A stretch of DNA of 64,000 nucleotides from Sugiyamaella lignohabitans (taxonomy: Eukaryota > Ascomycota > Dipodascomycetes > Dipodascales > Trichomonascaceae). The translations under genes and the position numbers were made by a program. The stretch is taken from NCBI RefSeq assembly GCF_001640025.1, contig NC_031674.1, positions 310,001 to 374,000 of the forward strand, read 5' to 3'. The notes below the pieces were generated by a model that saw nothing but the letters and a program-made list of their open reading frames with translations, did not search any database and had not been told where the DNA came from. Position 1 is the first letter of the stretch, and each line of letters starts with the position of its first letter. Shown piece by piece: positions 62,869 through 64,000 of this stretch.

Positions 62869-63329
62869 ATGGCATCAGTTTCACATCTCATCAACTCTCC
62901 ACTACCAACGACTCAATTTGCTAGTCACCAGGATGCCGACATTGAAGTCTTTACGTCAATGTTTGGCATGTCGCCAATAGAGGTACGTTTCACCAAAAGT
63001 TTCACGACTTGTCACGACTTGTCATGATAAGCTCGGAGATCACAACTAACAGCCCATTCTAGGTCAGCACTCTGGATCAAGACGGCGGTAAACTGGTTGG
63101 CCACGGGTCTATGGTCAATGGAATCCCCGGACGATACTCAGGCTCGTTCTATTTCAACAATCTAAAAGACCTCCGAGACGGTGCTAAGTACCGACTGGAC
63201 TGCTCGGTCCAGAACAAAATGCTCTGTATCATATTCTTCAGCATGAAATACCAGCAACCGCTCGGCATGTTCATCACCGAACTCGCCGACTTCGACAAAC
63301 GGTTCAGCGGCATCTTCCAGTTCGACTAA
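62869..63329 (+). CDS. Hypothetical 126-residue protein, spliced
   Basis: Exon 1 is 62869-62982 (38 codons, MASVSHLINSPLP to MSPIE). The donor is GTACGT and the 80-nt intron (62983-63062) has ACTAAC 12 nt before TTCTAG. Exon 2 is 63063-63329. Both exons stay in phase, which strongly supports a real gene. I do not recognise the product. The second exon alternates short strands and loops (DQDGGKLVGHGSM, GRYSGSFYF, MLCIIFFSM) and ends in ELADFDKRFSGIFQFD; this could be a small alpha/beta fold such as a roadblock-type domain, but that is only a guess. No membrane or signal segment. A GC unit begins 64 nt after the stop. Confidence 0.75.
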
Positions 63330-64000
63330 CTCTGCTCTAACGAGTCTACTGTTCTATTTAATTTATTTATGTTCTCTTTCCACGTCCCGGCCTGCCTCCG
63401 GCGGCTGGGGCTCCGCCCCAGACCCCGTGGCTCCTCTCGCTTCGCTCGAGTCGGGCGTGGGGTGCCAGCTTGTTCGGGGATGAGTGGCCTCCTGACTCTA
63501 TGATTTGCTCTTTTACTGGTTGATTCGCGAGTTCCGAATTGTCACTCTTTCCTGAATCTGAACCTCGCTCCTGCTAACCCACCTGATTACGAGCGCATGC
63601 CAGCTATCGCTTGTAAACAGACTCAGAGAAATAACGTACTCCCATAAATGCAATGTGTCAATTCAATTCAGGAACAGAATCACTGATTTGACTGCTTCCG
63701 AGTTCTAACCTCGCCAAACAGCTCGTCATCAGGACCAGTATCAAGCTTGCGAGAACAATAAGCCAGCGAGTCACATCAGGTGTTCGAACAGAACTGTGTC
63801 CAATCTTTAAATCCTCCGTTGAAGCCAGTGAGAGATAATTATCATTGTCGTGACCCGAAGACAGTTTACTAAATTCTCTACCTTATGAGTTACAGCTGCG
63901 GCATAAAAGCTATTTTCATGCCGAGACAGAAGCAAATGAACTCTCCTGGTGATACAGCTCCCAGAAATGAGCTTGGATCCTGCCAATTGCCGGAAACAGA
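63330..64000. other. Right-end intergenic sequence
   Basis: Solo GC repeat unit (63394-63453), then about 550 bp of mixed sequence up to the window edge with no gene or motif I can support. Confidence 0.55.
63394..63453 (+). repeat. GC double-hairpin repeat, solo unit
   Basis: Consensus unit: hairpin I loop TCC, hairpin II version a, GTGGCTCC in between. The conserved tail GGGCGTGGGGTGCCAGC follows (to about 63470). Confidence 0.95.

Noticed and set aside
1..64000. CRISPR array, prophage, rRNA operon or 5S rRNA gene
   Set aside because: Repeats are not regularly spaced direct repeats with unique spacers; no rRNA core motifs seen; the genome is eukaryotic.

Overview
This is nuclear DNA of a budding yeast (Saccharomycotina). 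Spliced eukaryotic genes, a yeast-type intron-bearing tRNA-Tyr and single-copy yeast orthologues fill the window. CTG encodes a position that is Leu in the Lon family (in PIM1), which argues against the CUG-Ser clade. The 5' splice sites are mostly GTAAGT-like, and most branch sites (CTAAC) lie only 6-12 nt from the acceptor. With the protein similarities this suggests a basal lineage such as Dipodascales/Trichomonascaceae (Sugiyamaella/Blastobotrys-like). That placement is inference; species not determined.

Layout. 1-14.8 kb: partial glucosidase I (GH63), YPQ-type vacuolar amino-acid transporter, ribosomal protein eL8, an MFS transporter, tRNA-Tyr(GTA), ribosomal protein uL2, SMC2 and QCR6. 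14.8-24 kb: a two-RRM protein, ribosomal protein eL29, a YPR011C-like mitochondrial carrier and a YMR155W-like nodulin-type MFS protein. 24-41 kb: FMT1, the five-exon giant VPS13 and the mitochondrial Lon protease PIM1. 41-64 kb: a Yip1-domain protein, the vacuolar TRP channel YVC1, ETF-ubiquinone oxidoreductase CIR2, NMN adenylyltransferase (NMA1/2 type), an LYR-like small protein, an unknown 113-aa protein, GMH1/UNC50, an Itr1-like inositol/sugar transporter, PAN2 and an unknown spliced 126-aa protein. Eleven introns were assembled by hand in eight genes; all keep frame across the junctions. The genes are independent units, with many mitochondrial functions (QCR6, FMT1, PIM1, CIR2, two carrier/LYR-type genes) and vacuole/Golgi functions (YPQ, VPS13, YVC1, Yip, GMH1).

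The most unusual content is a family of GC-rich repeats in otherwise AT-rich noncoding DNA. Each unit is about 60 nt plus a 15-25 nt conserved tail and contains two consecutive 7-bp hairpins with 3-nt loops. Hairpin I has an almost invariant stem with a variable loop; hairpin II exists in several versions whose two stem sides change together. Units occur singly or as head-to-head pairs forming long palindromes. I count eight pairs, seven clear or near-clear solo units and several decayed copies. Two sit inside first introns and none is in a coding exon. They resemble in design the double-hairpin elements known from some fungal mitochondrial DNAs, but here they lie in nuclear DNA. Genes in the repeat-dense 40-63 kb part become strongly GC-ending in their 3' codons, which may be connected.
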